A stretch of 54,548 bases of DNA from HXMU1420-2 sp040830545. GTDB lineage: Bacteria > Pseudomonadota > Alphaproteobacteria > Rhodobacterales > Rhodobacteraceae. The DNA lies in NCBI GenBank assembly GCA_040830545.1, contig JBFOMB010000080.1:1-54548 (forward strand). Direction: 5' to 3'. Shown in pieces: positions 8,398 through 15,439 of the stretch; position 1 is the first letter of the stretch; the number at the start of each line of letters is the position of its first letter. The translations under genes and the position numbers were made by a program. The notes under the pieces were generated by a model. The model was not told where the DNA came from and ran no database searches. It worked only from the letters and a program-made list of their open reading frames with translations.

Positions 8398-9899
8398 ACA
8401 CCTTTACCAAGAGTATTGTCCCGTTTGATCCATCAGAACAGTGGCCAGAGCCGGACATGACAATTGGCAATCCCGTGCGGCCACCTGCGCCGGTCATGTC
8501 GGATGAAGATTTCGCCTTTGTGTTCGGTCCGTGGGCCGGTTGGATCAAGGATGCAGCCGAGACAAAGAACGCGCCAACTGACTATGTTGCTGCGTCCCTG
8601 TTGGCAACGGCAAGCGCAGCGATTGGCAACTCCCGTTGGGCTGTGCCGTGGGAGGGCTGGAAAGAACCCCCTGTTTTGTGGGCAATGCTGGTGGGCGATC
8701 CATCGGCGGGGAAATCCCCAGCCCTTGATGCGGTCATTGATCCGGTTCGCGAGATTGAGCGCGCGTTTTCCGAAGATTACCGCCGCAAGCGCGATGAATG
8801 GGAGGCTGAAAACGAACTGGCCAACCTTGCCTTGGCGCAGTGGAAGCAGGACGCAAAGTCGGCTCTGGCAGATGGCGAAAGCGCCCCCGCCAAGCCTGAC
8901 GAAACCGACGCCGGGGAACCGCCCGTTCGGGAGCGGATTTGCATTACAGACATCACCACGGAAAAGGTCGCAGACCTGTTGTCACGCACGTGGCGCGGCC
9001 TGTTGCTGGCGCGGGACGAATTGTCCGGGTGGCTGTCCAGCATGGACCGCTACAACGGAGGCGGGGACCGCCCGTTCTGGCTGGAAACCTACGGTGGGCG
9101 CAGCCACTCCACCGACCGAAAGAACAGCCCTGACCCTATCGTAGTGGACCACCTGAGCGTTGCGATTGTTGGCGGAACGCAGCCGGACAAGTTGTCTGCG
9201 TTATTGGTCAAGTGTGACGATGACGGGTTGCTGGCGCGGTTCATGACGGTTTTCCCGGACCCCGTGCCGCTGTGTCGCCCGAGCCGCGTTCTGGATGAGG
9301 GCAGAATGGCAGAGGCAATTAGGCAGTTGCGCAGCCTGCCCCCGGCGAGCGATGAGAACGGCAACCGCCGTCCCTTCTACGTGTACTTCACGGAAGAGGC
9401 TGCGGACACGCTGCAAGAGTTTCGCGAGCATTGCCGGACATGGGAAGCAGACGCGACCGGGCTATTCAAAAGCCATATCGGCAAAATGCCTGGGCTGGTG
9501 GTCCGGGTCGCAAACGTTCTGGCCCACTTGGATTGGGCGACTGATCCTCAGGGGGCCTATGTTGCGAACCTTGATGAAACCCACGTTGGCCGGGCCTGCC
9601 ACTTTGTCGGCGAATACCTGCGCCACCATGCGTTCCGGGCCTATGGGGTAGCGAACGTTCCACAAGAGGTGCGGGCAGCAAAGGCGATTGCCCAGATAAT
9701 CCAGACCGAACAGCCCCGCTCGTTCAAGGTGCGTGACATTCAGAAGCGTGGTCGCACGGGCCTGTCTACCGCGTCCGAAATCAAGGCGGCCCTGGGCGTC
9801 CTTCTGGATGCTGATTGGCTTCGCGAGAACAGGGGCAAGTCGGGCGGGCGTCCAGCTTGCACCTACATGGTCAATCCTCATCTGGGAGAGGGCAAATGA
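8394..9899 (+). CDS. DUF3987 (YfjI-type) replication helicase-like protein
   Basis: The protein has 501 residues, close to the family length. A Walker-A-like loop, GDPSAGKS, is at residues 101-108. The DUF3987 core continues with ITDITTEKVADLL, LLARDELSGWLSSMDRYNGGGDRPFWLE (Walker-B-like Asp-Glu) and SVAIVGGTQPDKL. The C-terminal part has a winged-helix look (SFKVRDIQKRGRTGLSTASEIKAALGVLLDADWL). Such proteins follow primases in prophages and satellites and are thought to act as replicative ATPases or initiators. It is therefore a candidate to bind the iteron-like arrays at 17.9-18.5 kb, which is inference. ATGA overlaps link it to both neighbours. Confidence 0.9.
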   Translation: MNTFTKSIVPFDPSEQWPEPDMTIGNPVRPPAPVMSDEDFAFVFGPWAGWIKDAAETKNAPTDYVAASLLATASAAIGNSRWAVPWEGWKEPPVLWAMLVGDPSAGKSPALDAVIDPVREIERAFSEDYRRKRDEWEAENELANLALAQWKQDAKSALADGESAPAKPDETDAGEPPVRERICITDITTEKVADLLSRTWRGLLLARDELSGWLSSMDRYNGGGDRPFWLETYGGRSHSTDRKNSPDPIVVDHLSVAIVGGTQPDKLSALLVKCDDDGLLARFMTVFPDPVPLCRPSRVLDEGRMAEAIRQLRSLPPASDENGNRRPFYVYFTEEAADTLQEFREHCRTWEADATGLFKSHIGKMPGLVVRVANVLAHLDWATDPQGAYVANLDETHVGRACHFVGEYLRHHAFRAYGVANVPQEVRAAKAIAQIIQTEQPRSFKVRDIQKRGRTGLSTASEIKAALGVLLDADWLRENRGKSGGRPACTYMVNPHLGEGK

Positions 9900-10207
9900 G
9901 CCGTTGGTTGGACATCGCCAGAAAAGCAGAGGCGAACTCTAAATCTGTTCCCGACACCCTGCAAGAACCTGCAAAAAGCCCCCCTAAGGTTGTGCCACCC
10001 CCCTTTTTGCAGGTTTCTACAGGTTGTCGGGATGTAAATGAAAAGAAAAACCCGTCCCGGCCCATATCGCCACATCTGCCCCAAAATCCACCGACCTGCG
10101 CGGCCTGTGGCAAGGCGGATTGGCGGGTGTCCGTCACCGATATGGGCGGGCGAAACCTTCACGTTGAATGCTGGAGGGCAGAGCGGAAACAGGAGTTTGG
10201 AAAATGA
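9896..10207 (+). CDS. Small zinc-motif hypothetical protein (103 aa)
   Basis: This 103-residue protein has a proline-rich, probably disordered first half and a C-terminal mini-domain, PPTCAACGKADWRVSVTDMGG, followed by LHVECW. The Cys-x2-Cys and His-x3-Cys spacing looks like a small zinc knuckle. It sits between the DUF3987 gene and the small terminase with ATGA overlaps on each side. Similar short zinc-motif proteins are common after replication genes in phages, but no function is known to me. Confidence 0.72.
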   Translation: MSRWLDIARKAEANSKSVPDTLQEPAKSPPKVVPPPFLQVSTGCRDVNEKKNPSRPISPHLPQNPPTCAACGKADWRVSVTDMGGRNLHVECWRAERKQEFGK

Positions 10208-10743
10208 CCGACAAACAACAGCGATTTGTTGAGGAATACCTGATTGACCTGAACGGTACGCAGGCCGCGATCCGGGCCGGATACAGCGAGAAGACTGCCC
10301 CGGAGCAAGCATCCCGGCTGTTAAGAAATGTTAAGGTTGCGTCGGCAATCAAGGAAGCCAAGACGGCGCGATCCGAACGAACGCAAGTGGCGCAGGATAA
10401 TGTTGTTTGCGAATTGGCGCGCATCGCCTTCTCAGACCTGCGCAAGATGATGACAAGCGGCGGCGCATTGCTTGACCCGCAGGATTGGGATGATGACACA
10501 GCCGCAGCAATTGCGTCGGTTGAAGTCGTCACCACGTACACGGGCGAGACCGACGAAAACGGCAACAAGGTTCCCGAGTACACCAAGAAAATCAAAACGT
10601 GGGACAAGAACAGCGCGTTGGAGAAGTTGTGCAAGCATCTGGGCATGTTTACGGAAAAGGTGGACGTTACGCAGACCATCATTTCCGCCAAGCCTCTGAC
10701 CCCGGAAGAATGGGCCGCACAGCACGCCGATGGCGCAGCCTAG
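10204..10743 (+). CDS. terS: Phage terminase small subunit
   Basis: This 179-residue protein begins MTDKQQRFVEEYLIDLNGTQAAIRAGYS, the classic small-terminase HTH, followed by APEQASRLLRNVKVASAIKEA. The middle RIAFSDLRKMM and the C-terminal WDKNSALEKLCKHLGMF segments are also typical. Small terminase recognises the packaging start site and recruits large terminase. No large subunit follows here; the next gene is an unrelated zinc protein. A solo small terminase is a known satellite trait used to redirect helper packaging, and that is the inferred role. Confidence 0.92.
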   Translation: MTDKQQRFVEEYLIDLNGTQAAIRAGYSEKTAPEQASRLLRNVKVASAIKEAKTARSERTQVAQDNVVCELARIAFSDLRKMMTSGGALLDPQDWDDDTAAAIASVEVVTTYTGETDENGNKVPEYTKKIKTWDKNSALEKLCKHLGMFTEKVDVTQTIISAKPLTPEEWAAQHADGAA

Positions 10744-10792
10744 TTAGCTCAAGAAACCCAATGAAATCAGGCCCCGAACCCGGGTAAGATAC

Positions 10793-11095
10793 ATGAGTAG
10801 AGACGAAAATTGCCCCATCTGGATTGACCACATCGAAAACGGGCACGTCCGATTAATGACGGCCTGCCACCCTTGGCATAATCCGACCCTTGTAAGACGC
10901 CGCGCTGAAATGCTGGCAGCACTCTATTCCCTGGGTCGCAACTGCATCCGCTGCGGCGAGATAATCGAACCATGGAAGCGCCGGGACGCCCGGTATTGCA
11001 GCGAGCGCTGCCGAAAGGCTGATGCACGTGAACGGCGGCGACTGAGAAAAGGGCCAAAGCGACCAATACGCGCGCGCGAGGCAGCGAGCCGATAA
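10793..11095 (+). CDS. Small zinc-binding hypothetical protein (100 aa)
   Basis: This 100-residue protein has the four-cysteine motif CIRCGEIIEPWKRRDARYC followed by SERCRKADARERRR. That pattern (Cys-x2-Cys, then Cys-x3-Cys) looks like a treble-clef or FCS-type zinc finger with a highly basic tail, which suggests nucleic-acid binding. GGGTAAGATAC upstream of ATG 10793 gives a weak ribosome site. The CG-run at the 3' end of the gene (11059-11082) is nearly repeated at 18147-18172. It follows the small terminase at 49 bases, where large terminase would normally stand. Confidence 0.7.
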   Translation: MSRDENCPIWIDHIENGHVRLMTACHPWHNPTLVRRRAEMLAALYSLGRNCIRCGEIIEPWKRRDARYCSERCRKADARERRRLRKGPKRPIRAREAASR

Positions 11096-11393
11096 CGGAG
11101 GCCAAGAGGTTGCCACAACCCCTCAGCGCCGGTCAGGGGTGTTGTGAACTGACCAGCCGACTTTCACTCGGAAGTCGCTCCGCTGCCCCCAATGGAGCGG
11201 AAACACTGTGGGGCGATACTGATTTAGGAATGGTGAGGAAAGCGTGCCAATTGGGCACTCTTACAAAAGCGCTCATCGTCCATTACTGGGCAGATTCCAG
11301 CCAATTACCGGATACCGAGCATGGACGCCTTGCCACCGGGCGAAATTGGGCTTCAACTCTCCTAAGTTGGGTTGACAGTTTACGAGTGACAAA

Positions 11394-11609
11394 GTGGGAA
11401 AATCCGCAACGCAGAGAGCTACGGACATCGCGCAAAACCTCAACCTATCGGGGTTCGCGCTACTCGAATACCTCATTACTCACGGGGAATGGCTGCGGAC
11501 CAACGAACCCACTTTGGGGGAACGAACGTTCAAATCACTTTGCGAATTAGCAGGCACGACGCCAGAGGGCGTTGACAGGGTGCGCGGGCATAGAAGCACT
11601 GAAGATTGA
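11394..11609 (+). CDS. Putative small protein (71 aa)
   Basis: A GTG-initiated frame of 71 residues (MGKSATQRATDIAQNLNLSGF...) ends in GVDRVRGHRSTED. The composition is helical and protein-like (LLEYLITHGEWLRTNEPTLGERTFKSL spans two predicted helices, listed as an impression). No domain is recognised and the ribosome site is poor. The 300 bases upstream (11096-11393) show no gene, only an imperfect hairpin around 11175-11203. Confidence 0.4.
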   Translation: MGKSATQRATDIAQNLNLSGFALLEYLITHGEWLRTNEPTLGERTFKSLCELAGTTPEGVDRVRGHRSTED

Positions 11610-11714
11610 GTCGCCTCCTCTGAAACGCTGAAAGCACAGATACAGTCCTTTTCAGGCAGATAGTCGCCTATCTGACCGGAACGTGAGCGAACTGTAACCG
11701 ACCGGCATCAGGCG

Positions 11715-11755
11715 TTAACGTTTAGGTAACCCTTTCTGCTTAACGCTCCATTTAC
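11715..11755 (+). promoter_or_regulatory. Two near-consensus CtrA-type sites
   Basis: The CtrA consensus is TTAA-N7-TTAAC. Here TTAA (11715-11718), seven bases and GTAAC (11726-11730) form one site with a single mismatch. TTAA (11740-11743), seven bases and TTTAC (11751-11755) form a second site, also with one mismatch. Both lie just upstream of the small gene at 11792, and a perfect site lies upstream of the gene at 12071. The clustering supports CtrA-linked control, but binding is inferred. Confidence 0.5.
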
Positions 11756-11791
11756 CCGGAGGAAGGGCAAACACGGAAACGGAGTAACCCC

Positions 11792-11980
11792 ATGACACGC
11801 CAGAAGTTCATAGAGCGGGCGCTAGCACGAGCGCAGGCGGAAAGGGTCCTGTCCAACAACGATGCCAGTGAGGCGTTGATGCAAATCGTAGCCAAGGCAT
11901 CCACTCCCATTTTGCATGGCGAGACTGCACGGCACGGGCCAATCGTGGTGGCAAATGCAACGCACATCGTTCGCCAGTAA
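11792..11980 (+). CDS. Putative small protein (62 aa)
   Basis: This 62-residue, helix-rich protein is MTRQKFIERALARAQAERVL... through ILHGETARHGPIVVANATHIVRQ. ATG 11792 is preceded by ACGGAGTAACCCC, which contains GGAG at good spacing. Two near-consensus CtrA sites lie 40-75 bases upstream. No family is recognised. Its position with the gene at 12071 suggests a small CtrA-responsive group beside luxI. Confidence 0.6.
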   Translation: MTRQKFIERALARAQAERVLSNNDASEALMQIVAKASTPILHGETARHGPIVVANATHIVRQ

Positions 11981-12005
11981 ACTATTTGCGTGTGATTGAG
12001 CGAAA

Positions 12006-12021
12006 TTAACCTGCCGTTAAC
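12006..12021 (+). promoter_or_regulatory. Perfect CtrA-type site (TTAA-N7-TTAAC)
   Basis: TTAA at 12006-12009, seven bases, then TTAAC at 12017-12021 matches the alphaproteobacterial CtrA box exactly. It lies 50 bases upstream of the start of the small gene at 12071, a common promoter distance. CtrA is present in most Rhodobacterales and is connected there to quorum sensing and gene-transfer-agent control, which makes the position beside luxI notable. Confidence 0.6.
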
Positions 12022-12041
12022 CACACCCTGTCCTTCTCGTC

Positions 12042-12059
12042 TGTGGAAATTTTTCCACA
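12042..12059. promoter_or_regulatory. 18-bp palindrome before a small ORF
   Basis: TGTGGAAATTTTTCCACA is an 8+2+8 palindrome. It lies 11 bases upstream of ATG 12071 and directly before the GGGACAGAGA ribosome site. It could be an operator, or an RNA hairpin that affects access to that ribosome site. The downstream sequence lacks the U-run needed for a terminator. Confidence 0.5.
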
Positions 12060-12070
12060 AGGGACAGAGA

Positions 12071-12274
12071 ATGAAACAGCACTTTTGGATTGTGAACGTG
12101 TTGGCAGATTTGAGAGCCTACGCGGACAATTGCGGCCTAGATGCGCTCGCAGCGGAGTTGGACCTGGTGGCCAAAAACGCTGCCAGCACCTTATACGAAC
12201 CTGCGGAGCCAAGACGCACTCTAAGACCGGCGAATTTTGAAGATATCTCATGCACGGATCACAGGCACACCTAA
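12071..12274 (+). CDS. Small helical protein (67 aa), CtrA-site-associated
   Basis: This 67-residue protein begins MKQHFWIVNVLADLRAYADN and continues CGLDALAAELDLVAKNAAS. The sequence suggests two amphipathic helices. The look is like short Rhodobacterales proteins of the type (W)IVDVLADLRxFAxxNGLxxLAxxL, remembered but not verified. ATG 12071 has GGGACAGAGA upstream, an 18-bp palindrome before that and a perfect CtrA box about 50 bases away. It converges on luxI. The function is unknown. Confidence 0.65.
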   Translation: MKQHFWIVNVLADLRAYADNCGLDALAAELDLVAKNAASTLYEPAEPRRTLRPANFEDISCTDHRHT

Positions 12275-12414
12275 AGGCCAACTGGAACACCGGCCTTCAA
12301 ATTGCGAATGACAACCATCCTCCAAGGAAGTCGCCCGACGTCATTGGCTTAATTGCCCTTGGCGTCGGAGCGGCAATGTTGGTTTCGCATCTGCGGTGGT
12401 TGCTTGGGGGATGA
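12250..12414 (+). CDS. Small single-span membrane protein (54 aa)
   Basis: ATG 12250 opens a 54-residue frame: a polar N-terminal half (MHGSQAHLKANWNTGLQIAN, then a DNHPPRKSPD turn), a hydrophobic helix VIGLIALGVGAAMLV, and a short SHLRWLLGG tail. The frame overlaps the end of the preceding small gene by 25 bases. It ends 10 bases before the convergent luxI stop. No family is recognised, and a predicted C-terminal membrane anchor is the only clear property. Confidence 0.5.
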   Translation: MHGSQAHLKANWNTGLQIANDNHPPRKSPDVIGLIALGVGAAMLVSHLRWLLGG

Positions 12415-12424
12415 GGGAAACCGG

Positions 12425-13045
12425 TCAGGCTGCCTCCGCATGCATCGAGGAGTTTGCATAAAATAGCTCCATCTCCAAGGCTGTGAGGGACGCCGATTTG
12501 AGGAGATGCTTGTAGACGGGGACGCTGAACTGCCAAAGTCCAACGCCCACTTGCTCCTTTCCGGCTCGCATCCAGCCCAAAATCGACGGCGATGATCCGA
12601 GCTTGCGGTAGACTCGCACCATTTGACGGTCAAACACGCCAATGAAATGTTTCAATCGTTGCTCAAGCATCAGTTTTCCACCTGCGGCCATGAGTGCCGC
12701 ACTGGTTGTCTTACTGGCTGACTCAGACACGCAGAACCGCGTGCATTCCCAAACACAGCTACTTTTGAATTTTGCCCCGCCCAAAGCGCACAGGAAATGC
12801 TCATTCACCATAGTGCGACCTGTCGTCGGCAAGAACCTCATCGACCCCGCATGCGACCCGTCTGGGCTTTCGACGACAACATAGATTGGGTTCAGTTCGT
12901 CGTACTCGTCAATTTCCTCACCCTTCGCGTTGACACCTACCTCCCACTTTAGCCTTTCCGAAAATTGGGATGCTCTATCCTGAAACATCGAATGACGCAG
13001 GTGCGGCATCTTTTTCAGTTCGTTTCCGGTCACAAAACGGATCAT
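12425..13045 (-). CDS. luxI: LuxI-family acyl-homoserine-lactone synthase
   Basis: The 206-residue product is the normal size for LuxI autoinducer synthases, which make N-acyl-homoserine lactones from S-adenosylmethionine and acyl carrier protein. Invariant family positions are all present: Arg24, Phe28, Trp34, Asp46, Asp49, Arg70, Glu100 and Arg103 (in DRASQFSERLKWEV, DEYDELNPIYVV, GSMRFLPTTGRTMV and WECTRF). ATG 13045 is chosen because TTGGAGGA stands at ideal spacing upstream; the frame extends to 13093 but loses this site. No LuxR-type regulator occurs in the window, so it is a solo synthase. It is encoded opposite to the replication operon, in the accessory part of the element. The acyl-chain type cannot be read from sequence. 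Confidence 0.95.
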   Translation of the reverse strand: MIRFVTGNELKKMPHLRHSMFQDRASQFSERLKWEVGVNAKGEEIDEYDELNPIYVVVESPDGSHAGSMRFLPTTGRTMVNEHFLCALGGAKFKSSCVWECTRFCVSESASKTTSAALMAAGGKLMLEQRLKHFIGVFDRQMVRVYRKLGSSPSILGWMRAGKEQVGVGLWQFSVPVYKHLLKSASLTALEMELFYANSSMHAEAA

Positions 13046-13487
13046 GAAGTCCTCCAAGATGTCTAAGGAGGTCGAAACATTTCGCGACGACATTAACGGG
13101 TGGAAATCGGAGCGTGCGCTCGATTAACATTTTTGTAGGAATGGGGGTAAATAATTGAAAATATTACAATATAATCAGGTTCGCAACGCATGATGGCGAG
13201 CTTCCAAGTTCAAAAAGCACTTCTCAAGGCCTCAATCCAAGTTAAGCTAGTCTGGGCGCAACGGCTTTTGAACAATGCTAAGGTCTCCCAAGCTTGTTGA
13301 AGGACAAAAGTTGCTGGGAAAACGAATCTCGAAAGGCTCTGGCGTGGCCACCATAAGCTGGAGAGCAACTCGAAGAACTTCAGATTTTGGGCCTAGGTTT
13401 TGCGACCCGTGTTACGAGACTGAAGGCTCTGTACCCGCACAAAAATCCTAGTGTCATCGTTGGCAAGATCAACAGCCAGTGAACCAT
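13046..13487. other. Non-coding region upstream of luxI
   Basis: No convincing gene is present. The part nearest luxI holds an AT-rich tract (about 13145-13175) whose minus strand has TTGCGA and TATTTT at roughly promoter spacing, a plausible luxI promoter. A single ACCTGAT half-site lies beside it, but the second half of a lux box is missing. The remainder up to 13487 shows no repeats or ORFs of note. Confidence 0.45.
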
Positions 13488-13682
13488 TTAGTCCTTACCC
13501 AATTCCGTTGAGTATTCTCCGTAATTGACCTCACCTGGGTCGCTACGCCTATAGATGATCTCAGCACGATTGATGTTGTTCGCTGCCCGCAAGAAGAATC
13601 TAGCACAGAAGGCACCGAAAGCGCTCGCCGCGATGAAAGAAACAACCAAAATGCTCCAATGCACCATCTTTGAAACTCGCAT
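13488..13682 (-). CDS. Putative small membrane protein (64 aa)
   Basis: A 64-residue frame begins MRVSKMVHW. A strong N-terminal membrane segment follows (SILVVSFIAASAFGAFCARF), then a polar tail ending in GEYSTELGKD. In-frame starts also exist at 13721 and 13667, and none has a strong ribosome site. No family is recognised. The hydrophobic profile supports it as a real membrane-anchored small protein, possibly expressed with luxI on the same strand. Confidence 0.4.
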   Translation of the reverse strand: MRVSKMVHWSILVVSFIAASAFGAFCARFFLRAANNINRAEIIYRRSDPGEVNYGEYSTELGKD

Positions 13683-13854
13683 ATGAAGGGGGCAGAACCG
13701 CATCGCCTTTTGATCAACCATCTATCACCGGATCATTGGGGGTCAAGACGCTTGGTCGAGGTGAAGCCTTGCAGTTCAGATTTCGGCGGAACGGTTACGA
13801 GATATTTCTGCTTCGTAGCATTATCCTGTTTGAAGCTTTTGGACCCCGTTGGGT

Positions 13855-14046
13855 TCAATCTTCTGTCTGTTTTGGTTCCGCACTAGCCAAGCCCGCTTCG
13901 CGCTTCAGCCGGATTCTTGCAGAGTGTCTGCGAAACGCAAACAGCGATACAACAAGCGCCGCACACGGCGTGAGCCACCAACCGATTACCTGCAATACGT
14001 CTTGCCCTACTCGCCAGACAGCCTCCAAATATGGCCAAATCAACAT
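13855..14046 (-). CDS. Putative small membrane protein (63 aa)
   Basis: This 63-residue frame starts MLIWPYLEAVWRVGQDVLQ and has one hydrophobic segment (VIGWWLTPCAALVVSLFAF) followed by a basic stretch (RRHSARIRLKREAG). The positive-inside arrangement suggests a single-pass inner-membrane protein. No family is recognised, and support is compositional only. The longer plus-strand frame across the same place does not look coding. Confidence 0.35.
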   Translation of the reverse strand: MLIWPYLEAVWRVGQDVLQVIGWWLTPCAALVVSLFAFRRHSARIRLKREAGLASAEPKQTED

Positions 14047-14325
14047 GCACTATCCTAACCGCTTAGTTCAAAATTTGGTTCGCGGTACTTTAGGGATTCT
14101 TCGGCCCACCCGCCAATTCAATCAGTCCAGATACATCGCCAAGAAGCCTTCAGTCGCTGGAGGTCCTAACGCGCCGAGCGCAAGCTTTTAGAACGAAACC
14201 ATGAAAATCAACGACAATCAAAGCACTCGCAATTTATCTCAGAAACTACCGATAAACCGTACGGAATCAACCAAAACGAACGCGACTTTTCCGAAGACGC
14301 CCCTCGCATACTTTTCATTGCTCCA

Positions 14326-14505
14326 TCACTCAAGTGTTCGGACGCAATCTATCGGATGTCTTCCTTCTTCCCGCCGCAACCGGACCAGCGTAGCTGCCAT
14401 AGGCGACGCGGCAATCAGCCGGATTATCTCAGCTTCACGTTCCGGGCCGGGATGATCCGCCAGCTCTTCAAGCAGGTTGATGGCCTCTGTAGTGCTGAGC
14501 GTCAT
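14326..14505 (-). CDS. Small hypothetical protein (59 aa), end of minus-strand operon
   Basis: The frame is MTLSTTEAINLLEELADHPG, then a charged helical stretch containing EAEIIRLIAASPMAATLVRL, ending DCVRTLE. Its ATG (14505-14503) overlaps the stop of the upstream gene (14504-14502) as ATGA, which is strong support for a real coupled gene. The product is probably a small helical protein. No family is recognised. Confidence 0.6.
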   Translation of the reverse strand: MTLSTTEAINLLEELADHPGPEREAEIIRLIAASPMAATLVRLRREEGRHPIDCVRTLE

Positions 14506-14702
14506 TTCAAGGACTCCCTGCGGCTAAAATAGCTGGCAAGGTCCGTCAGCACGGTCTCAGCCACCTCTGCGGGGCTTTGGTACGCCTCTAGGGTGGCGCT
14601 GGCGTCCTCTGTGGCCCTCAGGACGGCCAGAGCAAGCGCCTTGGCCTTTTTCCGCTGCTTTGCGTCCTGCGCGTCCCTCAGGGCCTTAGCGAGCGTCTCC
14701 AC
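14502..14702 (-). CDS. Small lysine/alanine-rich helical protein (66 aa)
   Basis: This 66-residue protein begins METLAKALRDAQDAKQRKKA and continues as a long helix with many Ala and Lys residues, ending YFSRRESLK. It is coupled by ATGA to the next small gene and is part of a minus-strand operon running from about 16.05 kb to 14.33 kb. No known domain is seen. A nucleic-acid-associated role is possible from the basic helix but not shown. Confidence 0.55.
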   Translation of the reverse strand: METLAKALRDAQDAKQRKKAKALALAVLRATEDASATLEAYQSPAEVAETVLTDLASYFSRRESLK

Positions 14703-14765
14703 CTGTTTCAGGGCCTTTCTGAACCTCTCGGTACGATTCCGTGCACCATTCCAACTTTGGGGCGG

Positions 14766-14990
14766 TCATTGGTTCAACCCTCCATTGGCCAGCGCCATGC
14801 GTGTGAGGGCGTCCAGCTTGTCCCGGCGAACAACGGTGTATCTGTCACCCGCGCCGAGGTGTGGGGTTGCCGAGGCTTCCAGTTCAATCACTGCGGCGCA
14901 CATGTCCAGTTGCTTGCGCCGGGTGGCGTCGGTCGGGGAGGCCGCGACAGGCAATGCCACGGCCCCCGTCATCAGTTCGCGGCGGTTCAC
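14766..14990 (-). CDS. Hypothetical protein (74 aa) with Tat-like N terminus
   Basis: This 74-residue protein starts MNRRELMTGAVALPVAAS, which has the twin-arginine-plus-hydrophobic look of a Tat signal, although the hydrophobic part is short. A helical middle (CAAVIELEASATP) and RYTVVRRDKLDALTRMAL follow. The start overlaps the upstream stop as ATGA (14987-14990). No family is recognised. Whether it is exported is uncertain. Confidence 0.55.
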   Translation of the reverse strand: MNRRELMTGAVALPVAASPTDATRRKQLDMCAAVIELEASATPHLGAGDRYTVVRRDKLDALTRMALANGGLNQ

Positions 14991-15391
14991 TGCTCTGCCT
15001 CCTGCCGCCAGTCCCGAACCGCCTTGCCGAACTCATCCACGGCGATTTCAGCGTCAATGTTGTGGGCGACGATGGCTTTTGTCAGGGCGTAAAGCCCTTG
15101 CCTGACTTTCGGCTCCAATTTCCGCGCGGCCTTGACCATTTCAGCGTCTTGTTCGCGAGACCTCGCCCAAGCGCACAACAGCCCGTCTGGATTGCCGATA
15201 AACAGCCAGTCCAGATTGATTTCATGAGTGGTCCCGAAATCCAGCAATTCGTCAGACATAATCGCAATGCCGTCTTGGTCATACTCGATGGCTGGCGGCT
15301 CCGTATCGAACAGCGCGCAGATATGGTCGAGACGCTCCGCGAAAGTGCCGAATTTGTAGTGACGGCTGAGCTTTGGTGTTTCAGTGGTCAT
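14987..15391 (-). CDS. Hypothetical protein (134 aa)
   Basis: This 134-residue acidic soluble protein begins MTTETPKLSRHYKFGTFAERL and ends AVRDWRQEAEQ. Its composition (IEYDQDGIAIMSDELLDF, NLDWLFIGNPDGLLCAW) suggests a mixed alpha/beta fold. GGGGAAGCACA precedes ATG 15391, giving a good ribosome site. It sits in the minus-strand accessory operon and is coupled to the next gene. No function is assigned. Confidence 0.7.
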   Translation of the reverse strand: MTTETPKLSRHYKFGTFAERLDHICALFDTEPPAIEYDQDGIAIMSDELLDFGTTHEINLDWLFIGNPDGLLCAWARSREQDAEMVKAARKLEPKVRQGLYALTKAIVAHNIDAEIAVDEFGKAVRDWRQEAEQ

Positions 15392-15439
15392 TGTGCTTCC
15401 CCTTTGATGTGGGGCGGCTGGCAGGCCACCCCGTTGGCG

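Noticed and set aside
13046..13250. Possible lux box upstream of luxI
   Set aside because: Only one ACCTG-type half-site is present in the AT-rich leader and no matching second half at lux-box spacing, so LuxR control in cis cannot be claimed.
13670..14191. Plus-strand ORF of 173 codons
   Set aside because: The composition is not protein-like and it opposes two minus-strand frames with clear membrane segments; neither strand is certain, but this frame is the weakest.
14201..14455. Plus-strand ORF of 84 codons
   Set aside because: It lies opposite the ATGA-coupled 59-aa gene at 14326-14505 and has a Ser/Arg-rich shadow-like composition.
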